In this document: positions 36,997 through 45,091 of the stretch, in pieces | Numbering within the stretch: the stretch's first letter is position 1 | Layout of the letters: each line of letters begins with the position of its first letter | From: Tatumella terrea | Lineage (GTDB): Bacteria; Pseudomonadota; Gammaproteobacteria; Enterobacterales; Enterobacteriaceae | Assembly: GCF_039523755.1 (NCBI RefSeq) | Contig: NZ_BAAAFX010000017.1 | Location: 1-64,000 of the forward strand | Direction of reading: 5' to 3' | Length of the DNA: 64,000 bases | Translations under genes and position numbers: made by a program | The notes under the pieces: generated by a model | Databases searched by the model: none | What the model was told of the DNA's origin: nothing | What the model saw: the letters and a program-made list of their open reading frames with translations, nothing else

Positions 36997-37027
36997 AAAA
37001 AAAAGGACAGCACTGCGAATGCCGCCC
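36997..37027 (-). terminator. Terminator of the minus-strand RHH-like gene
   Basis: On the minus strand, GGGCGGCA and TGCTGTCC pair (two G-U pairs), followed by TTTTTTTT, starting 23 bp past the stop of the small minus-strand gene. Supports that gene as a separately transcribed unit. Confidence 0.75.
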
Positions 37028-37049
37028 TTTCGACTACAGCCAATGAGTA

Positions 37050-37220
37050 TCAGCCCTTTGGTTCAATACCGCGCGATTGCAACTCTTTACGGAGAACACG
37101 CTTAATCCATGTTGCCAGAGATGAATCACCGTCTTTACGCATTTCATCCTCAAGCTGTGATCGGAAGTCATGCGCCAATCGTAACTGGTACTGGTCAGTC
37201 TTAGGTTTGTCAGTTGACAT
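37050..37220 (-). CDS. Small Arc-like (RHH) regulator
   Basis: 56 residues from ATG 37220 (66 from 37250). The pattern YQLRLAHDFRSQLEDEMRKDGDSSLATWIKRVLRKEL fits a ribbon-helix-helix protein: a beta strand followed by two helices. It is antisense to the Ash-like leader, has its own terminator, and two identical 12-bp palindromes lie at and behind its start. Likely a repressor of itself and of the divergent Icd-like operon; this role is inferred. Confidence 0.7.
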   Translation of the reverse strand: MSTDKPKTDQYQLRLAHDFRSQLEDEMRKDGDSSLATWIKRVLRKELQSRGIEPKG

Positions 37221-37265
37221 TGTAATTACAAATCTCATATCATCAATCACAGATTGTAATTACAA
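37220..37265. promoter_or_regulatory. Pair of TTGTAATTACAA operators
   Basis: The perfect 12-bp palindrome TTGTAATTACAA occurs at 37220-37231 and 37254-37265, 34 bp centre to centre (about three helical turns). They flank the start region of the minus-strand regulator and precede the Icd-like operon. Confidence 0.7.
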
Positions 37266-37299
37266 CGTAATGCCATGTTGTTTGCAATCAAATAAAGCA

Positions 37300-37332
37300 A
37301 CGCCCCGCACTGTTGGAGCAGTAGCGAGGCGT
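37300..37332 (+). ncRNA. Conserved-type hairpin before the Icd-like gene (possible immunity RNA or attenuator)
   Basis: ACGCCCCGCACTG pairs with CAGTAGCGAGGCGT around loop TTGGAG (one bulge, one mismatch). It lies 40 bp before the Icd-like start, the region where P4 makes its CI immunity RNA. I have no direct match to CI, so function is open. Confidence 0.4.
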
Positions 37333-37371
37333 CTGACAACCACCGTTATCATCAGTAACGAGGAAGCTGTA

Positions 37372-37602
37372 ATGCAGAATACCACACACCCGCAAGGGCG
37401 GCATTCACTCACCCAAAATTCAGGCAATGAACCGCCGTCATTCGTCTGGATTATCGCCGCAGTTCGCCGTGACTGCCCGACCGTTAAGGCCACAATTCAC
37501 CATATCGCCGCCGCTACAGAGCGCGAAGCCCGCCTGACGTTAGCAAAAGATCACGTCTGCTTCTTTGCCGGTCGTATTCGCCAGGGGGTTAATCATGCGT
37601 AA
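37372..37602 (+). CDS. Icd-like protein (host cell division inhibitor family)
   Basis: 76 residues. It starts MQNTTHPQGRHSLTQNSGNE and continues with FVWIIAAVRRDCPTVKATIHHIAAATEREARLTLAKDHVCFFAGRI, the pattern of the Icd-like family in P1/P4-type elements (P1 Icd blocks division). ATG 37372 follows GAGGAAGCTGTA. It starts an operon of overlapping small genes leading to the primase. The division-inhibitor role is only a family name here. Confidence 0.7.
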   Translation: MQNTTHPQGRHSLTQNSGNEPPSFVWIIAAVRRDCPTVKATIHHIAAATEREARLTLAKDHVCFFAGRIRQGVNHA

Positions 37603-37774
37603 TCACTTTGATGTGCACGGCTATGCCGTCAATAAGCGTGGACTGACCGTCGGGATCGCCTACCAAATCGTTTCCTCTGACGTGAAGCACGCTACGGCCC
37701 ACGCAATGAGCCGGGCACAGGCCGAAGGGTTTACCCATATCCGCATTAACTACACGCGGGAGGTGCGGGTATGA
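37595..37774 (+). CDS. Hypothetical small protein
   Basis: 59 residues (MRNHFDVHGYAVNKRGLTVGIAYQIV...). Unknown function. It overlaps the Icd-like gene by 8 bp and the ORF6N gene by 4 bp, with CAGGGGGTT ahead of its ATG; overlaps on both sides argue that it is translated. Confidence 0.65.
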   Translation: MRNHFDVHGYAVNKRGLTVGIAYQIVSSDVKHATAHAMSRAQAEGFTHIRINYTREVRV

Positions 37775-38409
37775 GAGCCATTACTCTGAGTAATAACAAC
37801 CTGCCGCTGGTGGAGTACAAAGGCCAGCGCGTTGTGACCTTTGCCATGATTGACCACGCCCACCAGCGCCCGGACGGTACGGCGCGGCAGGCGTTTAGCC
37901 GCCACCAGAAGCACTTTATTGCTGATACGGACTTTGTGAAGGTTTCCGCAGACGAATATCGTTTACTGCTAAATACACAGCAGGCAAAAGATACGCACAA
38001 ATTTTGCGCGACTATAAAAGACACGCGCAAAAAAGCGGCAGAAAAAATTACCGAGGATGTGACGCTAATTTTTGAGTCTGGCTATCTGATGATTGTTAAG
38101 CCATTTAAAGACGATCTTTCCTGGCAGGTACAGCGTGAGCTAGTTAACAGTTACTTCCGAGCAAACCCGCACTTCTCAGACATTCGGCCCGTACTCATTC
38201 CGAGCATTCAGGAACTGGAAGCGATGCCGCTACAGGAGGCGCAGGACGTACTGGCAGCAGCCGAGCATAAATCCCACTGGCGACACGGGAAGCACGGCAG
38301 CGCAGAAATGAGCCAGCGCAAACGCGAGTTGAAGGTATTACGCCCAGCCATCAAACGCATTACCGCTCTTATTCAGTTAACTATTCCCGGCCTGGAGACA
38401 ACGAAGTGA
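37771..38409 (+). CDS. ORF6N-domain antirepressor-like protein
   Basis: 212 residues. N-terminal ORF6N-type DNA-binding domain (LPLVEYKGQRVVTFAMIDHAHQR... AFSRHQKHFIADTDFVKVSADEY, residues about 8-70), then a helical C-terminus (LMIVKPFKDDLSWQVQRELVNSYFR). Phage proteins of this kind act as antirepressors or regulators. It is in the overlapping operon upstream of the primase. Confidence 0.78.
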   Translation: MRAITLSNNNLPLVEYKGQRVVTFAMIDHAHQRPDGTARQAFSRHQKHFIADTDFVKVSADEYRLLLNTQQAKDTHKFCATIKDTRKKAAEKITEDVTLIFESGYLMIVKPFKDDLSWQVQRELVNSYFRANPHFSDIRPVLIPSIQELEAMPLQEAQDVLAAAEHKSHWRHGKHGSAEMSQRKRELKVLRPAIKRITALIQLTIPGLETTK

Positions 38410-38576
38410 TGACCCTCAACAAAGGCATAAAGGCCATTGACGCCCTGAGCAAAATTCAAAGTCTGTTATCGGCGGCGCAGTGGCTGACGTCCAGCCAGGA
38501 AGAAACAGAACTACAGCTTGAACTACTGAATATCGCCAAGACCGTTGCCGTCCGTGTACTGGAGGAATGTAAGTGA
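38409..38576 (+). CDS. Hypothetical small protein
   Basis: 55 residues (MTLNKGIKAIDALSKIQSLL...), mostly one amphipathic helix pair; unknown function. Its ATG overlaps the preceding stop (TGATG), and its TGA overlaps the next GTG (GTGA), so it is embedded in a coupled operon. Confidence 0.6.
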   Translation: MTLNKGIKAIDALSKIQSLLSAAQWLTSSQEETELQLELLNIAKTVAVRVLEECK

Positions 38577-38770
38577 GCCGTGACCATACCTTAGAGCAAG
38601 TCGCAGAAATGGCGCATCAGGCCGAGATAGTTTGCAAGATGTGGGAGGATCACCCACACCGCCTGGCTGACTGCGATCACTCAGCACTAGCAGCGTTGGT
38701 AAAGCGTTTATCTGGGAATGTTGCAGCATGGCTAGGCGATGAATTGGCAGAGAAGGAGCGCGGGCAATGA
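38573..38770 (+). CDS. Hypothetical small protein
   Basis: 65 residues starting with GTG at 38573. Helical, with conserved-looking Trp and His residues (MWEDHPHRLADCDH). Unknown function. Overlaps both neighbours by 4 bp (GTGA, ATGA). A GGAGGAATG-like stretch just upstream supports the GTG. Confidence 0.6.
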   Translation: MSRDHTLEQVAEMAHQAEIVCKMWEDHPHRLADCDHSALAALVKRLSGNVAAWLGDELAEKERGQ

Positions 38771-39366
38771 CAATCCAACTGATAGAAGCATCCGCAGATG
38801 GCGTTATTTTCATGACTCGCCGCACCGATGGTAGCCACCAGCACCAGAAGTTAATCGGTTATAAGACCGCTATCAGGACGCTGGATGATGGCGCTTATGA
38901 CGATGACCTACCGAATGGCCTACGCCTGGTAGCGGCAGTATTTGAAGCAGAGGCACTGGGCTATTTCACCCCGACTGACGGGCAACAGGTGATGCTGTGG
39001 CGTTGGATTGTGGCGGCTCTGTTTATCATCGAGCAATTGGAGCAGAACGGCGCTGGCGAAGTGGAACTGGAGGACGGCACGACACAAACGTTTGCCCAGT
39101 ACTTTGGCAAACACGGCGGCATATCTGTTTACCCTGTCACTGAGCGCGTGGCCCTGGCTAATAACGTGGAATCACTGGCCTGTGAGGTACACACCCACGA
39201 AGCTCCGGAGCAAAAGGCTGTCCTCATATACCAGCAAATGCTGACTACAGACAGCGGAGCCTATGCTCTGTCTGACTGGGGCCGTGAGTGTATGGCAATC
39301 CTTCATGACAGCTTTATTGAGCAAATCAACACCAAGGGGCTTCCTGCTGCCCCGGTATGGCACTAA
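38767..39366 (+). CDS. Hypothetical protein upstream of the primase
   Basis: 199 residues, unknown function. It has a hydrophobic helix in the middle (VMLWRWIVAALFIIEQL) that is probably buried rather than membrane-spanning. Acidic overall. It overlaps the previous gene by 4 bp and lies 12 bp before the primase start, so it is probably a replication-operon gene. Confidence 0.6.
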   Translation: MTIQLIEASADGVIFMTRRTDGSHQHQKLIGYKTAIRTLDDGAYDDDLPNGLRLVAAVFEAEALGYFTPTDGQQVMLWRWIVAALFIIEQLEQNGAGEVELEDGTTQTFAQYFGKHGGISVYPVTERVALANNVESLACEVHTHEAPEQKAVLIYQQMLTTDSGAYALSDWGRECMAILHDSFIEQINTKGLPAAPVWH

Positions 39367-39378
39367 GGAGGGATGACG

Positions 39379-42135
39379 ATGCGTAACATTGACCTTATCC
39401 GGGAAGTGACCACCGCCGCCGCAGGACACTGGCCTTACATTATGCAGAGCCTCAATATCGCCGTGCCTGATAACCCGCGAAAACATGCGCCTTGCCCCCA
39501 CTGCGGGGGTAATGACCGATTCCGGTTCGATGACAACGGGCGCGGCAGCTTTATCTGTAACCAGTGCGGTGCGGGTGATGGCCTCGACCTGATCCGCAAA
39601 GTTCACCAGTGCGACACCACTGAGGCGGCAAAGCTGGTGGCTGATGTGCTGGGTATTGATTACCGGACAGCCGAAACAGACCAAAAATCAGCCGACCAGA
39701 GACGTGACCAACTGGAGCAGCGGCGCCAAAGCCAGGCTGAGGAGTACCGGCAGCGTCAGGACGAAGCAGAGGCAGAACGGCGGGCACAATTTGATGCCAG
39801 GTATCAGCGGCTGGAGAAAACAATAACGGACAGCGAAAGTGAATACCTGGTCACTAAGGGGCTGTCAGGAGTGATAACCCGCTGTCTGCCCGATGGATCA
39901 ATTCTCCTGCCATTGACGGACGCAGAAGGGAATATCACCGCCGCACAGACTATCTCAAAGATAGGCAGTAAAAAGCTGGTGGCCGGCTCCGCGAAGAAAG
40001 GCGCATATCACACTATCAACGCACCAAAGCAGCCGCAGGCCATTATCCTTGCCGAAGGTTACGCCACAGCGTTGAGCGTGTCCCAGATGCGCCCAGAGGC
40101 GCTGATAGTAGCAGCCATTGACGCAGGCAACCTGTTACCGGTGGCTAAGGTGATGCGCGGGAAATACCCACAGGTACAAATCATCATTGCCGCCGATAAC
40201 GACCACCAGCAGCACGGAAGCGCGAACACGGGGATCACCGCCGCAGAGTCAGCCGCCTTTGCCGTGGCTGGTTTTGTCACAAGCCCACCGACTGACCACA
40301 AGGCCGATTGGGACGACTACCGGCAGCAGTACGGCCTAGAGGCGTCTACAGCAGTATTTAACGAAGGATTGTACCAACCACAGGGGGAAGCGATGACCGC
40401 AACGCTACAGGTGACTGACGGCTGCAAAGGCGGCCAGCAAAGCGACCCGCTAAAACCGCACGTTAAAAGCCGGAAGGATGGTATTTATTGGATTGAGCCA
40501 AAGACTGACAAAGATACCGGCGAGATTATCAGCAAGGAAAGCTGGCTATCCTCCCCGTTAGATGTGATCGGCACTGGCCGCGATGATAAAGACCAGTACC
40601 TGATATTACGCTGGGTTCCCTATGGTGAAACGTCACCGGTGACCGCGCCGCTACCACTGGCTGATGTGGGGGAACGCGAAGGATGGCGCACGTTAAAAGC
40701 GGGCGGCGTGAATATCACTACCAAAAGCGGGCTACGGGCAATTCTGGCCGATTGGCTGCAAATGAGCGGCAACCGCGAAATATGGCGGGTGAGTCACGCG
40801 ACTGGCTGGCAGTGTGGGGCCTACATCATGCCTGATGGCGACATCATTGGATCACCTGAGCGCCCCGTATTATTCAGCGGCCGCAGTAGCGCCGCATCCG
40901 GCTACAAAGTGACAGGCACAGCCGATAGCTGGCGGGGTTCCGTGGCCAAGCTTGCTGATGGTAACTATTCCATGATGACCGGGATCGCCGCAGCACTGGC
41001 GGCACCACTTATCGGGTTATCCGGGGCTGACGGGTTCGGCATTCACTTTTACCAGCAATCCAGCGCAGGAAAGACCACCACGGCAAACGCCGCCGCGAGT
41101 TTATATGGTGATCCTGGTCTACTGAAACTGACCTGGTATGGCACCGCGCTGGGGTTAGCCAATGAAGCTGCCGCGCATAATGACGGATTAATGTCGTTGG
41201 ATGAAGTCGGACAAGGAGCCGACCCGGTGAGCGTCTCACAGTCTGCCTATGCCCTGTTTAACGGCGTGGGGAAACTGCAAGGTGCTAAGGAAGGAGGAAA
41301 CCGGGATCTGAAACGCTGGCGCACCGTGGCGATCAGTACCGGTGAGATGGACATGGAAACCTTCATTGCTACCAGTGGCAGAAATACCAAGGCCGGGCAG
41401 CTTGTGCGCCTGTTGAATATCCCGCTAACTAAGGCTGTTAACTTTCACGGGAACGGCAACGGCAAGCACCACGCTGACGCCCTGAAGGATGCCTGGCAGA
41501 TTAACCATGGAGCAGCGGGCCGGGCCTGGATAAAATGGCTTGCAGACAACCAGGGGGAAGCCGTTGAAATCGTCCGGGAGTGTGAAGAACGCTGGCGCGG
41601 CATAATCCCGGCTGATTACGGCGAACAGGTTCACAGGGTAGCGTCACGATTCGCCATTCTGGAAGCCGCACTACTGGCAGGTCGGGTGATCACCGGATGG
41701 AACGAGCAGACATGCCGTGATGCGATACAGCACAGCTATAACGCCTGGGTGAAGGAATTCGGGACGGGTAATAAAGAACACCAGCAGATAATCCAGCAGA
41801 CCGAGGCTTTTCTTAATGCTTACGGACTGAGCCGGTTTGCTCCACTGCCGTATGAGCCGCGAGACTTGCCGATCAGCAACCTGGCAGGCTACCGGCAGAA
41901 AGGAAGCCACGAAAGCGACCCGGTAGTGTTTTATACGTTCCCGGCTACGTTTGAAAAGGAGATTGCCACTGGTTTTAACCCGAAACTATTTGCTGAGGTG
42001 CTGAAGCAAAGCGGAATGTTGACCCCACCAGCCAGTGGCCGAGGTTATCAGCGTAAATCGCCGAGAATCGAGGGGCGGCAGATTAACGTATTTGTCCTGA
42101 GCTTCATGCCGGAGGAAAGCGACCAGCCAGAGTAA
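39379..42135 (+). CDS. P4-alpha-like primase/helicase (zinc primase, Toprim, DUF927)
   Basis: 918 residues. N-terminal P4-type zinc ribbon with CPHC (39-42) and CNQC (60-63), a Toprim-like segment (AIILAEGYATALSV, about 215-230, and IIAADND), and a C-terminal DUF927 ATPase-like part with phosphate loop SSAGKTT (Lys565). It should prime and unwind DNA at the element's origin. ATG 39379 is chosen because AAGGAGG (39365-39371) is 7 bp upstream; the ATG at 39373 is only 1 bp away. Iterons follow its stop immediately. Confidence 0.9.
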   Translation: MRNIDLIREVTTAAAGHWPYIMQSLNIAVPDNPRKHAPCPHCGGNDRFRFDDNGRGSFICNQCGAGDGLDLIRKVHQCDTTEAAKLVADVLGIDYRTAETDQKSADQRRDQLEQRRQSQAEEYRQRQDEAEAERRAQFDARYQRLEKTITDSESEYLVTKGLSGVITRCLPDGSILLPLTDAEGNITAAQTISKIGSKKLVAGSAKKGAYHTINAPKQPQAIILAEGYATALSVSQMRPEALIVAAIDAGNLLPVAKVMRGKYPQVQIIIAADNDHQQHGSANTGITAAESAAFAVAGFVTSPPTDHKADWDDYRQQYGLEASTAVFNEGLYQPQGEAMTATLQVTDGCKGGQQSDPLKPHVKSRKDGIYWIEPKTDKDTGEIISKESWLSSPLDVIGTGRDDKDQYLILRWVPYGETSPVTAPLPLADVGEREGWRTLKAGGVNITTKSGLRAILADWLQMSGNREIWRVSHATGWQCGAYIMPDGDIIGSPERPVLFSGRSSAASGYKVTGTADSWRGSVAKLADGNYSMMTGIAAALAAPLIGLSGADGFGIHFYQQSSAGKTTTANAAASLYGDPGLLKLTWYGTALGLANEAAAHNDGLMSLDEVGQGADPVSVSQSAYALFNGVGKLQGAKEGGNRDLKRWRTVAISTGEMDMETFIATSGRNTKAGQLVRLLNIPLTKAVNFHGNGNGKHHADALKDAWQINHGAAGRAWIKWLADNQGEAVEIVRECEERWRGIIPADYGEQVHRVASRFAILEAALLAGRVITGWNEQTCRDAIQHSYNAWVKEFGTGNKEHQQIIQQTEAFLNAYGLSRFAPLPYEPRDLPISNLAGYRQKGSHESDPVVFYTFPATFEKEIATGFNPKLFAEVLKQSGMLTPPASGRGYQRKSPRIEGRQINVFVLSFMPEESDQPE

Positions 42136-42165
42136 ATACTTTTTCTCACATGCGAGATTTTAGTG

Positions 42166-42422
42166 TTGGTTCAGTTGGTTCAGTCGGTTCAATTTGTAAA
42201 GTGTATTGATTAATAAGGTTTTTACATCATATTTTGAACCAACACTGAACCAACAATTGGCTATTTTGAACCAACACAGACGACAGGACGATTTATCGCT
42301 GGCCGGCACTGAACCAACAATCACCCCCACTGAACCAACACGAAATTAAAAATGTTGGTTCACTAAAACCCAGTAATGGCGCGGCCTGCAAGCCCGTGAA
42401 CCAACTGAACCGACTGAACCAA
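42166..42422 (+). repeat. Iteron array, probable replication origin
   Basis: Twelve copies of TTGGTTCA or its complement TGAACCAA (two with one change): three in tandem at 9-bp spacing (42166, 42175, 42184), five inverted (42235, 42246, 42267, 42310, 42331), one direct (42355), and three inverted in tandem (42397, 42406, 42415). The outer blocks mirror each other around an AT-rich segment. This fits origin iterons for the adjacent primase/helicase, similar in idea to P4 ori and crr. Confidence 0.8.
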
Positions 42423-42465
42423 CATACTTTCGGTTATTTATAGAAAAAAATGAGGTGAGCAAATT

Positions 42466-42636
42466 ATGACTGCTCAGATTTCAGCATACGGACGGCTGGT
42501 GGCAGATCCACAGACCCGCACTACAGCAAACGGTAAAAACATGGCAATGGCACGACTGGCGGTAGCACTTCCCTGTCACACAGCACAGAACAATGAGGCT
42601 ACCTACTGGCTGGGCGTAGTCGCTTTCGGCGATTAG
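42466..42636 (+). pseudogene. Truncated single-stranded DNA-binding protein
   Basis: Only the first 56 residues of an SSB-type OB fold remain (MTAQISAYGRLVADPQTRTT ... YWLGVVAFGD), ending at TAG. Full SSB proteins have about 150-180 residues, including the C-terminal acidic tail. Ribosome site GAGGTGAGC is intact. The break coincides with the start of the AT-rich PIN gene, suggesting replacement of its 3' part by inserted DNA. Confidence 0.85.
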
Positions 42637-42711
42637 GCTATAATTCTGGTGTGACGATAGATCGGAAAGACTTAGATAGGTAGATTTCTTTTATTAATTG
42701 GAGTGTTATTT

Positions 42712-43845
42712 ATGTGTGAAAACCCGATAAAGTATGGTGCTATATCTATAGATAATTGTATTTTCAAGTCATCGAGATATAGATTTAATAATGGTGTTCT
42801 CGGCCAGTTGAGTCAGTTTAAAAATAATGATATAAAACTTTTACAAACCGATATTGTTCATAATGAAGCAATAAAACACATATCAGAAAATCTCAATAAA
42901 AGTTACAGTTCAATAAATACAGCCCTTCGAGAAATAAAGTTAAACTCATGCCTGACCAATGAAGGTGAAAATGAAATTAATAAAATACTGTCAAATGAAA
43001 CCCCGGCACATGAAAAGGCCATTGAAATAATAAATTTATTCTACGATAAAACTGGGGCTATACTAATAAAAGCAAATGACTTAGTGAAAGTAGAAGATGT
43101 AATGAATCTCTATTTCTCAAACAAACCCCCGTTTGAAAAAAGAGCAGACAAGAAAAATGAGTTCCCTGATGTTTTTGCATTGCTAACTCTAGAGGGGTGG
43201 GCTAAGGAAAATGATACGTATGTATTAGCAGTTAGCAATGATAACGGGTGGATTAATTATTCAAAGACAAGTACTTGGATAACTGTCGTTCGTAACCTGT
43301 CAGACGCTCTTTCCCTAATCCAAAAGAAAGATATGACAGATATAATTAGATTATTATTAATCAAAGATGTAGTTGACTTAATATTTATCGAGGGAGAAGT
43401 ACAATCCAGCGTGAATTATTCAAGTTTTCATATCGATGCTGAATCACCATTTTTTTATGATTATAATGACCTATCTGTTAATTTTTACGATGTTGACTTC
43501 CATCAAGATGATGAGTCATTAGTTGAATTTGAAATAGTTAGGGCCGAGGAAAAATCTGTTACGATAAAAATATCATGTGAGATAACAATCGATGCTGAGG
43601 CCGTGTTTGATTTTTATGTGACTGATACTATTGACCATGACGATGTATTAATTGGTAGTAGCCTTGAAAATGTTCAACAATCATACGACGCAGATGTATT
43701 TATAACTATTACTGGTAATTTTCAAGAAGATGATTTTGAAAAAATTATAGCTAAAGTTTCAGAGGTTGAAGTAGTTAGTAAATTAACCAACATCGATTTT
43801 GGTTTTGTGGAGCCAGATTATTCAGGTGATGAAGAGGACTATTAG
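42712..43845 (+). CDS. PIN-domain protein (DUF4935-like), cargo gene
   Basis: 377 residues. The N-terminal half shows spaced acidic residues of a PIN nuclease: Asp14 in ISIDNCIF, Asp47/Glu52 in DIVHNE, Asp153 in EFPDVFALL and Asp177 in VSNDNGW, the DUF4935 arrangement. The C-terminal half is a beta-rich domain I do not recognise. PIN proteins of this type are presumed RNases; a defence role is inference. ATG 42712 has GGAG at 8 bp. Much more AT-rich than the primase next to it; it has its own terminator. Confidence 0.75.
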   Translation: MCENPIKYGAISIDNCIFKSSRYRFNNGVLGQLSQFKNNDIKLLQTDIVHNEAIKHISENLNKSYSSINTALREIKLNSCLTNEGENEINKILSNETPAHEKAIEIINLFYDKTGAILIKANDLVKVEDVMNLYFSNKPPFEKRADKKNEFPDVFALLTLEGWAKENDTYVLAVSNDNGWINYSKTSTWITVVRNLSDALSLIQKKDMTDIIRLLLIKDVVDLIFIEGEVQSSVNYSSFHIDAESPFFYDYNDLSVNFYDVDFHQDDESLVEFEIVRAEEKSVTIKISCEITIDAEAVFDFYVTDTIDHDDVLIGSSLENVQQSYDADVFITITGNFQEDDFEKIIAKVSEVEVVSKLTNIDFGFVEPDYSGDEEDY

Positions 43846-43871
43846 TTATTCTTATCTCGAGACGGCATAGG

Positions 43872-43894
43872 AAAAACGGTTAACTCCGTTTTTT
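43872..43894 (+). terminator. Terminator after the PIN gene
   Basis: AAAAACGG / CCGTTTTT with loop TTAACT, ending in a T-run, 26 bp past the PIN stop. Symmetrical A and T tracts may make it bidirectional. Confidence 0.8.
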
Positions 43895-44022
43895 CGGCCT
43901 GACGATAAACAACGTTGATCTGACCGATCTCACAATCGTTTCATAAATCGGTACAAATATATTAACCATTGCAAATATTGAAACTATAATATCTGTATAA
44001 ATGACCAACTGGAAAAATAACC

Positions 44023-44199
44023 ATGAGTACAGCAAGCCTGAAGCCGGTATTACTCAACAATGAACAAATGGCCGCACTTCGAAAAATCCAGGAACAGGAG
44101 CGCAGCAAATCCCCGCTGAACATCGCGCCAACAATCCACGTTATTGCCCGTCAGTTGATGGATAACGCTCTGAAGCAGTTACAGGTGAATAATGCCTGA
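44023..44199 (+). CDS. Hypothetical small protein
   Basis: 58 residues (MSTASLKPVLLNNEQMAALRKIQEQERSKSPLN...). It may be a small DNA-binding protein, with a C-terminal helix (TIHVIARQLMDNALKQL) like those of ribbon-helix-helix proteins; not assigned. It overlaps the DUF5681 gene by 8 bp and starts the right-hand operon after the PIN insertion. Confidence 0.6.
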   Translation: MSTASLKPVLLNNEQMAALRKIQEQERSKSPLNIAPTIHVIARQLMDNALKQLQVNNA

Positions 44200-44632
44200 T
44201 AGCAGGAAAGAACAGGGAAAACACCCGACTCGCTGGCAGAAAGGGAAGTCAGGTAACCCGAACGGTAGGCCGGGAAAAGGCGCGGAAATACGGCGGCAAC
44301 TGATGGAGTTAACGCCTGAGGCTATGGAGTCGATAACAGCCGGAATTAAAGCCGGTGATACAGCCTGCCTGAAGATATGGGCAGACCGTTGCGACCCGGT
44401 GAGCAAAACTACACTGCCAACAGTCGAGTTTATGGCAGACACCACGGATTTAACCCACTTCAGCATGTCTGTACTGGCCGCAATCAGTAAGGGTGAGGTT
44501 ACCCCTGATATTGGCACTCAAATCATTAATGCCGCCGCCAGTGCTGCTCGTGTCGCTGAGATTGACCAGATGCGCCGTGAACTGGCAGAACTACAGCAGC
44601 AGGTCGAGGATATGATGAATGACAATCCGTAA
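44192..44632 (+). CDS. DUF5681-domain protein
   Basis: 146 residues. N-terminal signature RWQKGKSGNPNGRPGKG is the DUF5681 motif, found near phage terminase and island genes; function unknown. The C-terminus is a coiled-coil-like helix (IDQMRRELAELQQQVEDMM). Overlaps neighbours on both sides (8 bp and 14 bp). Confidence 0.82.
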   Translation: MPDSRKEQGKHPTRWQKGKSGNPNGRPGKGAEIRRQLMELTPEAMESITAGIKAGDTACLKIWADRCDPVSKTTLPTVEFMADTTDLTHFSMSVLAAISKGEVTPDIGTQIINAAASAARVAEIDQMRRELAELQQQVEDMMNDNP

Positions 44633-44846
44633 AGCGCTGGATGACCTGAAATCGAAGTTAAGTAACCTTTCACCGGAAGAGAGGATCAGCGGACTTGAGC
44701 TGGTAGGCGTAGAAAAAGACTCTGACGGCCAGATTGTTATTGTGAGCAGGCAGCATATCCCGTTCGGAAAGCATGGTGGCGAAGCCTGGCAGGAAGAATA
44801 CCCTATAGGTGATCCGCGCCGCGTAAAATGGGAGAAAGGCCAGTGA
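44619..44846 (+). CDS. Hypothetical small protein, paralogue-like with the next gene
   Basis: 75 residues (MTIRKALDDLKSKLSNLSPEE...). The start resembles that of the following gene (MTIKFALSRLRAQL), so the two may derive from a duplication. GAGGA lies before the ATG. Unknown function. Confidence 0.6.
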   Translation: MTIRKALDDLKSKLSNLSPEERISGLELVGVEKDSDGQIVIVSRQHIPFGKHGGEAWQEEYPIGDPRRVKWEKGQ

Positions 44847-45085
44847 CAATCAAATTCGCACTATCCCGGTTACGGGCGCAGTTAGCCAACCAGCACAATG
44901 ACGACTCACGGACAGACGTTGCTGTTATCTCTGCCCTGATGGATGAAATCGCCGGAGACAGATCAGACGGAACAGCGGCGGCTATCGAGGCCAGACAGCA
45001 CCGGCGCACCGGTTATACATTCCCACACAGCCAGGCACTGAGAAACGCACTCGATACGGTATCTGATGATTTGGCGGCACGTTAG
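44843..45085 (+). CDS. Hypothetical small protein
   Basis: 80 residues from GTG 44843, which overlaps the previous stop (GTGA) and follows AGAAAGG. An ATG at 44828 would add five residues. The N-terminal pattern MTIKFALSRLRAQLANQ parallels the previous gene. Unknown function. Confidence 0.55.
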   Translation: MTIKFALSRLRAQLANQHNDDSRTDVAVISALMDEIAGDRSDGTAAAIEARQHRRTGYTFPHSQALRNALDTVSDDLAAR

Positions 45086-45091
45086 CGGTAA

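Larger units (their letters stand above)
36730..37371 (+). other. Ash/Icd leader-type open frame
   Basis: An open frame starts at ATG 36730 behind a good GGAGGTGACAG site and runs in frame into the Icd-like gene to 37602. The part REGIQAAIPRYGERFSVAGG is common upstream of Icd-like genes in P4-like elements. The middle has the composition of non-coding sequence, and an oppositely oriented regulator with its own terminator overlaps it. I therefore treat 36730-37371 as a leader or a dubious N-terminal extension. Confidence 0.45.

Noticed and set aside
36730..37602. Single 290-residue protein through the Icd-like gene
   Set aside because: The middle part has non-coding character, contains an opposing gene with its own terminator, and a strong internal start exists at 37372.
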